Source: an uncultured Prevotella sp. (GTDB taxonomy: Bacteria; Bacteroidota; Bacteroidia; Bacteroidales; Bacteroidaceae). From it: a DNA stretch of 6,175 nucleotides. The position numbers were made by a program, and so were the translations under genes. Positions 1-6,175 of this stretch are shown in pieces; within the stretch, counting starts at the first letter, position 1, and the number at the start of each line of letters is the position of its first letter. The DNA is taken from contig CALGRN010000206.1 in assembly GCA_937880835.1 (NCBI GenBank), positions 1 through 6,175 on the forward strand, given 5' to 3'. Below the pieces are notes generated by a model. That model ran no database searches, was not told the DNA's origin, and was given only the letters and a program-made list of their open reading frames with translations.

Positions 1-284
1 TGCAACGACAATTCAAATCCTTAGTCTGTCCATATTAAAAGTATAAGGAGAATGCCCCTGCTCCTGCGAGCAGTGAGAACTGAAATCATTCCTCTGCAAG
101 TGAATGATCTCAAACGTATAATATGTGTATATCCGGAGTGTTAATCATCACGAACTGAGGTGTGAATCAGATGTGCAAGTTTTAAGATTTGTAAAGATAC
201 CCGATTGCATGTTGATAGCAAATGCTTTGTTTCCGGAAATTGCAGCTTGGTTGTATTTATAAGCAAATAAAAACACGAAAAATG
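1..284. other. Non-coding region upstream of the M13 gene
   Basis: No convincing gene is visible here. All three forward frames entering from the left edge hit a stop within about 50 bases. The short reading frames on the other strand have no family resemblance and lie across the M13 leader. Two small hairpins sit at 58-73 and 85-108 (listed separately). A 10-base palindrome, TTTCCGGAAA, lies at 230-239, and a lone TAnnTTTG match (TACGTTTG) is on the minus strand at 111-118. The stretch could be the tail or leader of a neighbouring gene lying off the left edge, but the window does not show which. Confidence 0.6.
58..111. other. Two adjacent small hairpins of unknown role
   Basis: The first hairpin pairs CTGCTC (58-63) with GAGCAG (68-73) around a four-base loop. 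The second pairs ATCATTC (85-91) with GAATGAT (102-108) around ten bases, and GAG (75-77) can add pairs with CTC (109-111). Neither is followed closely by a run of T on either strand, so they do not look like ordinary intrinsic terminators. I could not match them to tRNA, RNase P RNA, SRP RNA or tmRNA. They may be part of an untranslated leader or trailer of an off-window gene, or may be chance. Confidence 0.3.
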
Positions 285-316
285 TTTGGTTTATTGCATA
301 GTTTTTCGGAACTTTG
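285..316 (+). promoter_or_regulatory. Candidate Bacteroidetes promoter of the M13 gene
   Basis: A TTTG box at 285-288 is followed after 20 bases by GAACTTTG at 309-316. This approximates the Bacteroidetes housekeeping pattern of a TTTG-like -33 box and a TAnnTTTG -7 box; the first T of the -7 box is replaced by G. Transcription would start near 322-325, giving a leader of about 40-45 nt. The leader is rich in A and T and has no Shine-Dalgarno sequence before the ATG at 367, as is usual in this phylum. No operator or riboswitch is apparent. Confidence 0.5.
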
Positions 317-366
317 TCAGCCTTAATAATGATATGGATTAAACAACAACAAAACAATAATTAATT

Positions 367-2391
367 ATGAAGACAAGAATTTTGTTATTTGCCCTGTCGT
401 TTGCCTCTGCAACATCATTCGCACAGGGTTTGTCTTCGGGTATAAACAAAGCCAATATGGACTTGAACGTAAAGCCCGGAGATAATTTTTATGAGTATGC
501 GGCAGGTGGTTGGTTGAAATCAAATCCATTGGATGAAGAGCATCCGATGAACGGTTCGTTTACCGAATTGGACGAACTCAATCAGAAAAGAATACTCGGA
601 TTGATAGAGGAATATGCGTCAAAACCACAGGAGAAAGGCTCTCTCGGACAGAAGATAGGCAGCCTTTACAAACTTATGATGGACAGTGTGCGTCGCAACA
701 ATGAAGGTTATGCACCGCTGAAACCGCTCCTCGCACGCATAGAAGCCATTAAGAACCGCCGCGAGTATCAGCTCGTCACTGCCGAACTCGACCGTAAAGG
801 TGCAAACACACTTATGTTCGGAATAGGCATCGGAGCAGATATGCGCAACGCATCGCAGAACTTGGTAGGCATAGGACAAGGCGGATTGGGACTCGGAGAG
901 CGTGATTATTATTTCAACGAAGATGCTCAAAGCACAAAGGTTCGTAACGCTTACATCAACTATATAACAAATCTTTTCAAGCTCGTAGGCAACGATGATG
1001 CTGCGGCGGAAAAGAAAGTGAAAGCCGTAATGGCAATAGAGACACGCATTGCAAAGGTTAGTTACGGTCAGGTACAGTTGAGAGACGTGGATGCCAATTA
1101 TCATAAAATGAGCTATGCGCAACTCGTAACCGATTATCCCGGTATCGACTGGGGCAACATCTTCCTTATTTCCGGCTTCCCGCCGTTCGACTATATTGAT
1201 GTAGGACAACCCGAACCGATACATGAAGTTGAGAAAATTCTTGCCGAAACATCATTGGATGACTTGAAGGCTTATGCAGAAATAAAATTAATAAGCAGCC
1301 AAGCCAACATGCTTGATGACAAGTTCAGAGAAGAGAATTTCAAATACAGCAGCGTAGTAACGGGCATACAGAAGGACAAACCACGATGGAAACGTGCCGT
1401 AAGTACGGTGAGCGGAGTGCTCGGAGAGGCTATCGGCAAGCTATATGTAGAAAAATATTTCCCGGAAGCAAGCAAGACACGAATGCTCGAACTTGTAAAA
1501 AATCTGCAAAAAGCACTTGCTCAAAGAATAAATGAAGCTACATGGATGAGCAAAGAAACAAAAGCCAAAGCGATAGACAAGCTTGACAATTTCATCGTAA
1601 AAATAGGCTATCCCGACACTTGGAGAGATTATTCGGGATTGCAAATAGACGAAAACCTGTCTTTGGTTGACAACATGATGCGCGTATCCGAGTATATGAC
1701 TAAGGACTATATCGACCGTAAAGTGAACAAGCCCGTTGACAAAACGGAGTGGCATATGACTCCTCAGACAATCAACGCATATTATAATCCGACAACAAAC
1801 GAAATCTGTTTCCCCGCAGCAATACTTCAACCGCCGTTCTTCGACATGAATGCCGACGACGCATATAATTACGGTGCAATAGGTTCTGTTATCGGACATG
1901 AGATGAGTCACGGCTTTGATGATCAAGGTTCGCAGTTCGATAAGACCGGAAATCAGAACGATTGGTGGACGGCAGCAGACAAAACGAATTATCAGAAGCG
2001 TACAAAGGTGCTTGAAGATTATTTCAGCAATGTGGAGGTTTTGCCCGGAAAGAAAATTAACGGAAAGCAAACTCTTGGCGAGAACATAGGCGACAACGGC
2101 GGATTGAACGTATCGTTCCGTGCTTTGCAGAATGCAATGAAGCAAAATCCGCTAAACGAAAAAGACGGATTTACACCCGAACAGCGTTTCTTCCTCGCTT
2201 ATGCACGCTTGTGGGCTGCAAACGCACGTCCTGAAATTGTTGACTATCTGATAAACACCGATGTTCATTCGCCGAACATCGCACGTGTAAATGCGGCTCT
2301 TCCACAAATAGACGCATGGTACGATGCTTTCAAAATAAAGAAAGGAGACAAACTGTATCTGCCGAAAAACAAGCGCGCACAGATATGGTAA
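367..2391 (+). CDS. Secreted M13 family zinc endopeptidase (neprilysin/PepO-like)
   Basis: This 674-residue protein is a complete M13 (neprilysin/endothelin-converting enzyme/PepO) metallopeptidase, a family that cuts peptides and small proteins on the N-terminal side of hydrophobic residues. Residues 1-19 form a signal peptide (MKTR start, hydrophobic core, cleavage likely after S-F-A, leaving Gln20). There is no lipobox cysteine, so a soluble periplasmic or exported enzyme is expected. The M13 N-terminal domain spans about 38-425. The catalytic domain starts near the substrate-binding NAYYNP (470-475). Zinc ligands are H511 and H515 of HEMSH with E512 as general base, and E572 of GENIGD, where D576 supports the site. 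H634 and R640 match neprilysin H711 and R717 in spacing. The protein ends in a family-typical tryptophan. The ATG at 367 is the only start that gives a signal peptide; an in-frame stop lies just upstream. It is monocistronic as far as seen. The physiological substrate cannot be read from sequence. Confidence 0.96.
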   Translation: MKTRILLFALSFASATSFAQGLSSGINKANMDLNVKPGDNFYEYAAGGWLKSNPLDEEHPMNGSFTELDELNQKRILGLIEEYASKPQEKGSLGQKIGSLYKLMMDSVRRNNEGYAPLKPLLARIEAIKNRREYQLVTAELDRKGANTLMFGIGIGADMRNASQNLVGIGQGGLGLGERDYYFNEDAQSTKVRNAYINYITNLFKLVGNDDAAAEKKVKAVMAIETRIAKVSYGQVQLRDVDANYHKMSYAQLVTDYPGIDWGNIFLISGFPPFDYIDVGQPEPIHEVEKILAETSLDDLKAYAEIKLISSQANMLDDKFREENFKYSSVVTGIQKDKPRWKRAVSTVSGVLGEAIGKLYVEKYFPEASKTRMLELVKNLQKALAQRINEATWMSKETKAKAIDKLDNFIVKIGYPDTWRDYSGLQIDENLSLVDNMMRVSEYMTKDYIDRKVNKPVDKTEWHMTPQTINAYYNPTTNEICFPAAILQPPFFDMNADDAYNYGAIGSVIGHEMSHGFDDQGSQFDKTGNQNDWWTAADKTNYQKRTKVLEDYFSNVEVLPGKKINGKQTLGENIGDNGGLNVSFRALQNAMKQNPLNEKDGFTPEQRFFLAYARLWAANARPEIVDYLINTDVHSPNIARVNAALPQIDAWYDAFKIKKGDKLYLPKNKRAQIW

Positions 2392-2398
2392 AACATGA

Positions 2399-2430
2399 TT
2401 CTTTATTATAGTCTGGGACTTAATAAAGAA
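2399..2430 (+). terminator. Hairpin directly behind the M13 stop codon
   Basis: TTCTTTATTA (2399-2408) pairs perfectly with TAATAAAGAA (2421-2430). Inside it AGTC (2410-2413) pairs with GACT (2417-2420), with one bulged T and a three-base loop. It begins seven bases after the stop codon. The outer stem is AT-rich and no T-run follows at once, so it may protect the 3' end of the mRNA or help termination rather than being a classical terminator alone. Confidence 0.45.
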
Positions 2431-2435
2431 ACGAC

Positions 2436-2507
2436 GGAGCAAATACGGCACTATTACGGTTCAATCATTTTATGAAAGTTTGACTGTAATAGTGCCGTAT
2501 TTGTTCC
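2436..2507 (+). terminator. Long-stem intrinsic terminator of the M13 gene
   Basis: Two 22-base arms, 2436-2457 and 2486-2507, pair throughout with a single G-U wobble at the fourth pair. The 28-base loop can fold further (TCAT 2465-2468 with ATGA 2472-2475). A T-rich stretch follows (ATCTTTATTTTATC). It lies 44 bases past the M13 stop codon, so it is the best terminator candidate for that gene. Read on the other strand it is also followed by T-rich sequence, so it may act in both directions. The stem is unusually long for a simple terminator. Confidence 0.75.
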
Positions 2508-2528
2508 ATCTTTATTTTATCTTTTCAT

Positions 2529-2559
2529 GCACTTTGCGGTATGTAAAACAGCAAAGTGC
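2529..2559 (+). terminator. Second, shorter terminator-like hairpin
   Basis: GCACTTTGC (2529-2537) pairs perfectly with GCAAAGTGC (2551-2559) around a 13-base loop, followed by TTCTTATTTC. It lies behind the long-stem terminator and could be a backup stop for readthrough. Confidence 0.5.
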
Positions 2560-2604
2560 TTCTTATTTCATAACATGATGCCTCGTTGTTTAATACCTTA
2601 TCAT

Positions 2605-2693
2605 TTCCGATACCTATTGTTTTGCACTTCAAAAGTTATCCTTTTGCACGCTGAAACAATAGCTTTTGCAGTGCGAAAGGATAACTTTTGAAA
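2605..2693. repeat. Intergenic palindromic repeat element, copy 1
   Basis: Four 22-nt units can be laid out: two inverted (2605-2626 and 2627-2648), one spacer base, then two direct (2650-2671 and 2672-2693). Read in the direct sense the shared core is roughly AAASRATARCTTTTG. The units alternate between an AAACAATA class and an AAAGGATA class. The outermost left unit matches only in its first half. Arms 2628-2649 and 2671-2692 form a 22-bp stem with one G-U wobble, with the third unit as the loop. Bases 2628-2690 match 6061-6123 at 57 of 63 positions in the same orientation. It lies between the terminators of two convergent genes and has no coding potential. I do not recognise a named repeat family, and no target-site duplication is evident. 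Confidence 0.85.
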
Positions 2694-2838
2694 AATGAAG
2701 GAAATAAAGTAACGCATGTATGCATAAGATAAATACACATATATGTAGTTGTAGAAGCATTATATATAATAATTGTTACTTAATTGAAAACATCCGGTCT
2801 CTTTCTATTTCTTCTATTTCGTATATTTAATACAAAAG
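2694..2838. other. AT-rich intergenic stretch without recognised features
   Basis: This completes the 509-base gap between the two genes; the rest of the gap is filled by hairpins and the repeat. It holds a tandem 9-base duplication (TTCTATTTC at 2803-2811 and 2812-2820) and a distant 7-base inverted pair, but no reading frame, promoter pair or RNA that I can support. Confidence 0.55.
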
Positions 2839-2873
2839 AATAAGGGATATGCTGTAAAAGCATATCCCTTATT
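2839..2873 (-). terminator. Intrinsic terminator of the M16 gene
   Basis: A perfect 15-bp stem (2859-2873 with 2839-2853) closes a five-base loop. On the minus strand it starts 27 bases past the M16 stop codon and is followed by TTATTCTTTTGTATT, the T-rich tail expected of an intrinsic terminator. Because the stem's own ends are A/T-rich, it may also slow plus-strand transcription. Confidence 0.88.
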
Positions 2874-2900
2874 TCGTTTATCAAGTAAAAACGTTATTTT

Positions 2901-5723
2901 TTACTTTTCCGGTGTCATTACAACCTCAATCACACTGCCGGAATTTATAAGATCCTTCAAGAATGCAGAAATCTTCTCCGGTGTTATTGCTGATGCAATC
3001 TTCTTGTAATCTGTGTGCATGTCTGTTCCAGTACGAGAATACTCACTAATTACATTTATCCAATAACCGTTTTTCTTAGCGTCAACGTCAGCTTGTTTGA
3101 GCATAAAGTCTTTCACTTTCTGCACTTTGTCTGCGTCAATCTTTACTGCCGCATTGTTTATTCCTTTGTAAATAAGACTCAATGCAAGGTCTGCTTTTGC
3201 AGGATCTAACGGACAATACGCCTGTATTCCAATATAGCTGTTGTCTCCGCGATGTGCTCCAAAGCCTGCTGCACCAACGGAATAAGCCGCACCGTTCTCC
3301 TCTCGTATCTCTTGCAGATAAATCATAGACAACACCTGACCTGCTGCATCAGCGAGGATGTTATTCTCCAACGTGAAAGGAACATCTTTATGCCATAAGA
3401 AAACAGAATTGCATTTAGGTGTTTCCATTTTACGTGTGAACTTGTTTGATACCTTTCCTTTTGCAAAGCCATCAAGATTTTTCCAGTTTTCAGCTTTACC
3501 TTTGTTAGGAAGAGAAGCAATATATTGCTCTATAAGCGGACGAAGCACAGCCTCATCGAAGTTTCCTGTGAAGATGAAAGTAAACGCTCCTGCATTAGAC
3601 AGACGTTCTTTTGCTATCTGAAGCATACGATCATAGTTTACATTCTTTAAATCCTTTTCTGTCAGCGGCGCAAAACGTGCGTCATGATTATACACGGTTA
3701 ATGTGACAGAATCAGAGAATACAGCCTCAGGTGAGAGGTTTTTGTTCTTCAACTGCAAGTCCAAAGTAGAAATCAAAGAGTTGTAAGACTCTTGGTCTTT
3801 ATTTATCTTTGTGAAGTAAAGATATGTGAGCTGCATCATAGTCTCTACATCCTTAGGCAGAGAATTACCGTTCAAAGACTGGTAATAATTGCCGAATGAA
3901 GCAGAAACTCCAACTCGTTTGCCGGCGAGAGCCTTTCTAAGTTCATTGTTGGAGAAGTTTCCGAGTCCGCTCATTTCAACAGCGTAATCAAGCAACTTCA
4001 AGTTGCTGTAATCAGCAGCACCATACAAACTGGTTCCTCCTTTTGCTGATGCATTCATCTGTATCTCATCGTCTTTGAAGTCGGTTTTCTTCAATATAAC
4101 CGTTGCTCCGTTTGAAAGTTTGAGTTCTTTGTAACCGAGTGTCTTATTCTCAGTTTCCTTAACAATCTTTCCTTTCTTTGGAAGTTGTGGGATGAGTGGT
4201 TCGTTCTTAACGTTGTCAACATAAGCCTCTACTTTCTCTGCGCGTGCTTTTGCAACTACGTTTTTCATCTCTTCCGTTGTAGGATATGTCTTTCCGTCTT
4301 TCTCCTGCGCAAATATGGATACTACAAAGTTTGAATCGTTGTCGCTGATAAGTTCTTTTGCATATTCGTTTATAATGTCAACAGAAATGACAGGAGCTAT
4401 CTGCTGCATTATCTGATACTCGTCTTCGATAGACGGAATGGGTTCGTTGCCCAGATAATGGTCGCGATATTGGTCTCCGTAATAATCGTTCTTAATCTTA
4501 TTTCTGTTTGTATATTGCTTCTCCATTGCGCTCATGAAATCAGCTTTTGCACGCTCAAACTCTGTTGCGGTAAATCCAAACTGTTTCACTTTTTTAAGCT
4601 CTTTGATTAAAGTAGCAAGCACTTCAAGGTCTTTTCCTTCTTTTGCTGTGGCGTCAGCTTGGAACGCATCCTTAGTCTTTGAAAGTATATACTGACCGTC
4701 ATAAGCTCCTGCTGAGGTGAAAGGACAATCTGCTTTCTGCGACATTTCAGCAAAACGAGTGTTCATCATCATTGATACAAGACTCTTAGCGTAGCCGTTC
4801 ATCAGGTAATCGAGACCGTCTTTCAGCGAATCGGGCACAGCATCGTGCTTCATTGCGATAGATACCGATGAGTAAGGTTGCTCTTTATCTGTTTCAAAGA
4901 TATAGATACCTTCTGCATTGTCAGGCACAGGTTCGTCTATAACCTTAGCTGCATTTGCCGGAACTGTTGAGTTTTTCCAAAGTTCTTTTATTTGTTTTTC
5001 GGTGTAATCAACATCGATGTCACCTACAACAATTATTGCCTGATTGTCCGGACGATACCATTTATGATAATAGTCGCGCAAAACCTGCGGTGGGAAGTTA
5101 TCAACGACTTCCATCAGTCCGATAGGCATGCGGTGTCCGTACTTACTGTTCGGATACATCTTGGGCAATGCTTTCTGAATCATTCTCATGCTTGGTCCTT
5201 CTCCCATTCGCCATTCCTGATGGATTACGCCGCGCTCTTTGTCTATCTCTTCTTTTTCAAGAAGCAGTCCGTTGCTCCAATCTTTCAATATGAGAAGACA
5301 AGAGTCAAGAGCCGATTGACGTTTTGTGGGCACGTTGCATATACGATAAACGGTCTGATCCAAGCCTGTATAGGCATTAAGGTCGCTACCGAATTCAACT
5401 CCGAGAGAGCGGGTATATTCGATAATACCGTTTCCTTTGAAGTTATCAGAACCATTAAAAGCCATGTGTTCAAGGAAATGCGCAAGACCTCGTTGGTCTT
5501 CATTCTCCTGAATAGAACCTACACGTTGCGCGATGTAGAAGTTGGCTACGCGTTCCGGAAACTCATTGTGACGGATGTAATAAGTCAATCCGTTAGGCAG
5601 TTTTCCAATACGAACGGACTTGTCAATAGGAATTTTCGGCAGCATAGACCGATCAAGTTCCTGTGCCTGAACCATGCCGATAACGAACAGCAGGCTCAAT
5701 GCTAAGAAATTTTTCAATCTCAT
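2901..5723 (-). CDS. Secreted M16 family zinc peptidase (insulinase/PqqL-like)
   Basis: This protein of about 940 residues is a two-module M16 (pitrilysin/insulinase) metallopeptidase, a clamshell enzyme that degrades peptides and small unfolded proteins. The start is set at the ATG at 5721-5723, giving a signal peptide (MRLKNF, hydrophobic core, cleavage after V-Q-A, Gln21 next). The longer frame to 5765 would begin with a TTG that lies inside the promoter. The N-terminal module carries the inverted zinc motif HFLEH: H82 and H86 bind zinc and E85 is the base. The third ligand is E170, with conserved E163 seven residues before it, as in insulin-degrading enzyme. The VVGDID segment near 233 marks the following M16_C domain. 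A linker near 486-521 leads to the second module, which lacks HxxEH but keeps the substrate-binding pair R807 and Y814 (REENGAAYS). Length matches the roughly 930-940 aa PqqL-like members. No lipobox is seen. The gene appears to be transcribed alone, converging on the M13 gene. The substrate is unknown. Confidence 0.95.
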   Translation of the reverse strand: MRLKNFLALSLLFVIGMVQAQELDRSMLPKIPIDKSVRIGKLPNGLTYYIRHNEFPERVANFYIAQRVGSIQENEDQRGLAHFLEHMAFNGSDNFKGNGIIEYTRSLGVEFGSDLNAYTGLDQTVYRICNVPTKRQSALDSCLLILKDWSNGLLLEKEEIDKERGVIHQEWRMGEGPSMRMIQKALPKMYPNSKYGHRMPIGLMEVVDNFPPQVLRDYYHKWYRPDNQAIIVVGDIDVDYTEKQIKELWKNSTVPANAAKVIDEPVPDNAEGIYIFETDKEQPYSSVSIAMKHDAVPDSLKDGLDYLMNGYAKSLVSMMMNTRFAEMSQKADCPFTSAGAYDGQYILSKTKDAFQADATAKEGKDLEVLATLIKELKKVKQFGFTATEFERAKADFMSAMEKQYTNRNKIKNDYYGDQYRDHYLGNEPIPSIEDEYQIMQQIAPVISVDIINEYAKELISDNDSNFVVSIFAQEKDGKTYPTTEEMKNVVAKARAEKVEAYVDNVKNEPLIPQLPKKGKIVKETENKTLGYKELKLSNGATVILKKTDFKDDEIQMNASAKGGTSLYGAADYSNLKLLDYAVEMSGLGNFSNNELRKALAGKRVGVSASFGNYYQSLNGNSLPKDVETMMQLTYLYFTKINKDQESYNSLISTLDLQLKNKNLSPEAVFSDSVTLTVYNHDARFAPLTEKDLKNVNYDRMLQIAKERLSNAGAFTFIFTGNFDEAVLRPLIEQYIASLPNKGKAENWKNLDGFAKGKVSNKFTRKMETPKCNSVFLWHKDVPFTLENNILADAAGQVLSMIYLQEIREENGAAYSVGAAGFGAHRGDNSYIGIQAYCPLDPAKADLALSLIYKGINNAAVKIDADKVQKVKDFMLKQADVDAKKNGYWINVISEYSRTGTDMHTDYKKIASAITPEKISAFLKDLINSGSVIEVVMTPEK

Positions 5724-5762
5724 TCTTATCAAGTTTTTATTAATTAATTTATAATATTTGCG

Positions 5763-5780
5763 CAAAGTTACACAAAATTA
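5763..5780 (-). promoter_or_regulatory. Bacteroidetes -7 boxes for the M16 gene
   Basis: Read on the minus strand, two exact TAnnTTTG matches stand ten bases apart: TAATTTTG (5773-5780) and TAACTTTG (5763-5770), the latter followed by CGC. Use of the second would start the mRNA near 5755, leaving a leader of about 30 nt that is AT-rich and lacks a Shine-Dalgarno sequence. No good TTTG -33 box lies 19-21 bases upstream of either, but a run of ten A (5804-5813) is nearby and may help as an upstream element. The position of this promoter argues for translation starting at 5723. Confidence 0.65.
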
Positions 5781-6059
5781 TCGTATATTATGTGATGTGA
5801 TTGTTTTTTTTTTACATAATATATTTTGCAATTATTATTTTTAATAACAATTGCATATGTTTTAATTCTTTTATATAATAAACGCATACAAGTAATGAAA
5901 CTTATGCTTTCAATGAAAGAAAAACTGTATGTAATATGCCATTTTAATAACGTAGGAAAACAGTATGAAAGCATCACATTGGAAGTTTCGCATAAGCAGT
6001 GATAGTGTTTTAATAATATTGTTCTTATATACTTGAATATCAATATATTGCAAACACAA
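5781..6059. other. Very AT-rich non-coding region upstream of the M16 promoter
   Basis: A 91-codon minus-strand frame crosses this stretch (5768-6043), but its product is rich in Ile, Tyr, Lys and His, shows no domain and follows the base composition, so I treat it as chance. The region contains a run of ten T on the plus strand (5804-5813), an AT-rich dyad (5827-5855), and an inverted pair ATGCTTTCA (5904-5912) with TGAAAGCAT (5966-5974) around 53 bases. No gene, RNA or well-formed promoter besides that of the M16 gene is apparent. Confidence 0.6.
5827..5855. other. AT-rich dyad upstream of the M16 promoter
   Basis: Bases 5827-5839 pair with 5843-5855 over 13 positions with one A-C mismatch and a three-base loop. 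T-rich sequence follows on the plus strand (TATGTTTTAATTCTTTT), so it could be a weak plus-strand terminator, or an operator-like site about 50 bases upstream of the M16 -7 boxes. In DNA this AT-rich it may be chance. Confidence 0.35.
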
Positions 6060-6148
6060 TTTCAAAAGTTATACTTTTGCACTCTGAAACAATAGCTTTT
6101 AGGATGCGAAAGGATAACTTTTGTGATGCAAAACAATAACTTTTGGAA
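6060..6148. repeat. Intergenic palindromic repeat element, copy 2
   Basis: One inverted 22-nt unit (6060-6081) is followed by three direct units in exact tandem (6083-6104, 6105-6126, 6127-6148). The unit pattern is the same as in copy 1, and the two classes alternate again (AAACAATA, AAAGGATA, AAACAATA). The inverted unit can pair with the third unit (one mismatch, one wobble over its core) or with the fourth (two adjacent mismatches), so two hairpins compete. The 63-base core matches copy 1 at 57 positions, but this copy carries an extra direct unit on the right and lacks the second inverted unit on the left. The remaining 27 bases to the window edge show only weak similarity to another unit, and nothing else. 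Confidence 0.85.
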
Positions 6149-6175
6149 TGTGATAATAAAATCATTGTAAGAAGC

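Noticed and set aside
9..32. Possible tRNA 3' end (TTCAAAT followed later by TCCA)
   Set aside because: The bases flanking the T-loop-like heptamer do not form a T stem, the G53-C61 pair is absent, and no acceptor or D-arm partner exists in the window.
111..118. TACGTTTG on the minus strand as a promoter for a leftward gene
   Set aside because: It matches TAnnTTTG but has no -33 box at the right distance, and no ATG-started open frame continues to the left edge.
230..239. TTTCCGGAAA palindrome as an operator upstream of the M13 promoter
   Set aside because: A single 10-base palindrome 46 bases upstream of the -33 box, with no second copy or known regulator, is too weak to call.
619..1224. 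Long antisense frame inside the M13 gene (and similar ones at 1441-2145 and, opposite the M16 gene, 4992-5705)
   Set aside because: The sense genes carry full catalytic motifs; the antisense products are Cys/His/Ile-rich translations with no family features.
2605..2693. CRISPR array
   Set aside because: The 22-nt units are contiguous, partly inverted and have no unique spacers; no cas gene is present.
2707..2781. Inverted pair AAGTAAC / GTTACTT as possible mobile-element ends
   Set aside because: Only seven bases, 61 apart in AT-rich DNA, with no duplication of flanking sequence and no transposase.
5768..6043. 91-codon minus-strand frame upstream of the M16 gene
   Set aside because: Its composition only mirrors the AT-rich DNA, it has no recognisable domain, and it overlaps the M16 promoter boxes.

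Overview
The window looks like chromosomal DNA from a member of the Bacteroidetes, most likely Prevotella or a close relative. The pointers are Bacteroidetes-style promoter boxes (TAnnTTTG at -7), AT-rich leaders with no Shine-Dalgarno sequence, signal peptides that place glutamine at +1 after cleavage, and the two peptidase families present. The genus is an inference from style, not from a marker gene.

There are two complete genes, pointing towards each other. Positions 367-2391 (+) encode a secreted M13 (neprilysin/PepO-type) zinc endopeptidase of 674 aa. Positions 2901-5723 (-) encode a secreted M16 (insulinase/pitrilysin/PqqL-type) zinc peptidase of about 940 aa. Both have intact catalytic motifs and a type I signal peptide, with no lipobox, so both probably work in the periplasm or outside the cell on peptides or small proteins. 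They do not form an operon. Each has its own promoter candidate and terminator, so any shared job in peptide degradation is inference.

Layout: 1-284 is non-coding with two small hairpins; 285-316 is a promoter candidate for the M13 gene; 367-2391 is the M13 gene; 2399-2559 holds three successive hairpins that probably end its transcript; 2605-2693 is a palindromic repeat element; 2694-2838 is featureless AT-rich DNA; 2839-2873 is the terminator of the M16 gene; 2901-5723 is the M16 gene; 5763-5780 is its promoter; 5781-6059 is very AT-rich non-coding DNA with a ten-base homopolymer and a dyad; 6060-6148 is a second copy of the repeat element; the last 27 bases show nothing.

The least ordinary thing here is the repeat. 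Two intergenic copies share 57 of 63 bases over their common core. Both are built from 22-nt units, some inverted, which alternate between two sequence classes, and most units are themselves near-palindromes. I recognise no named family. Apart from this, the region reads as ordinary housekeeping or accessory peptidase genes, and I see no undescribed multi-gene system.
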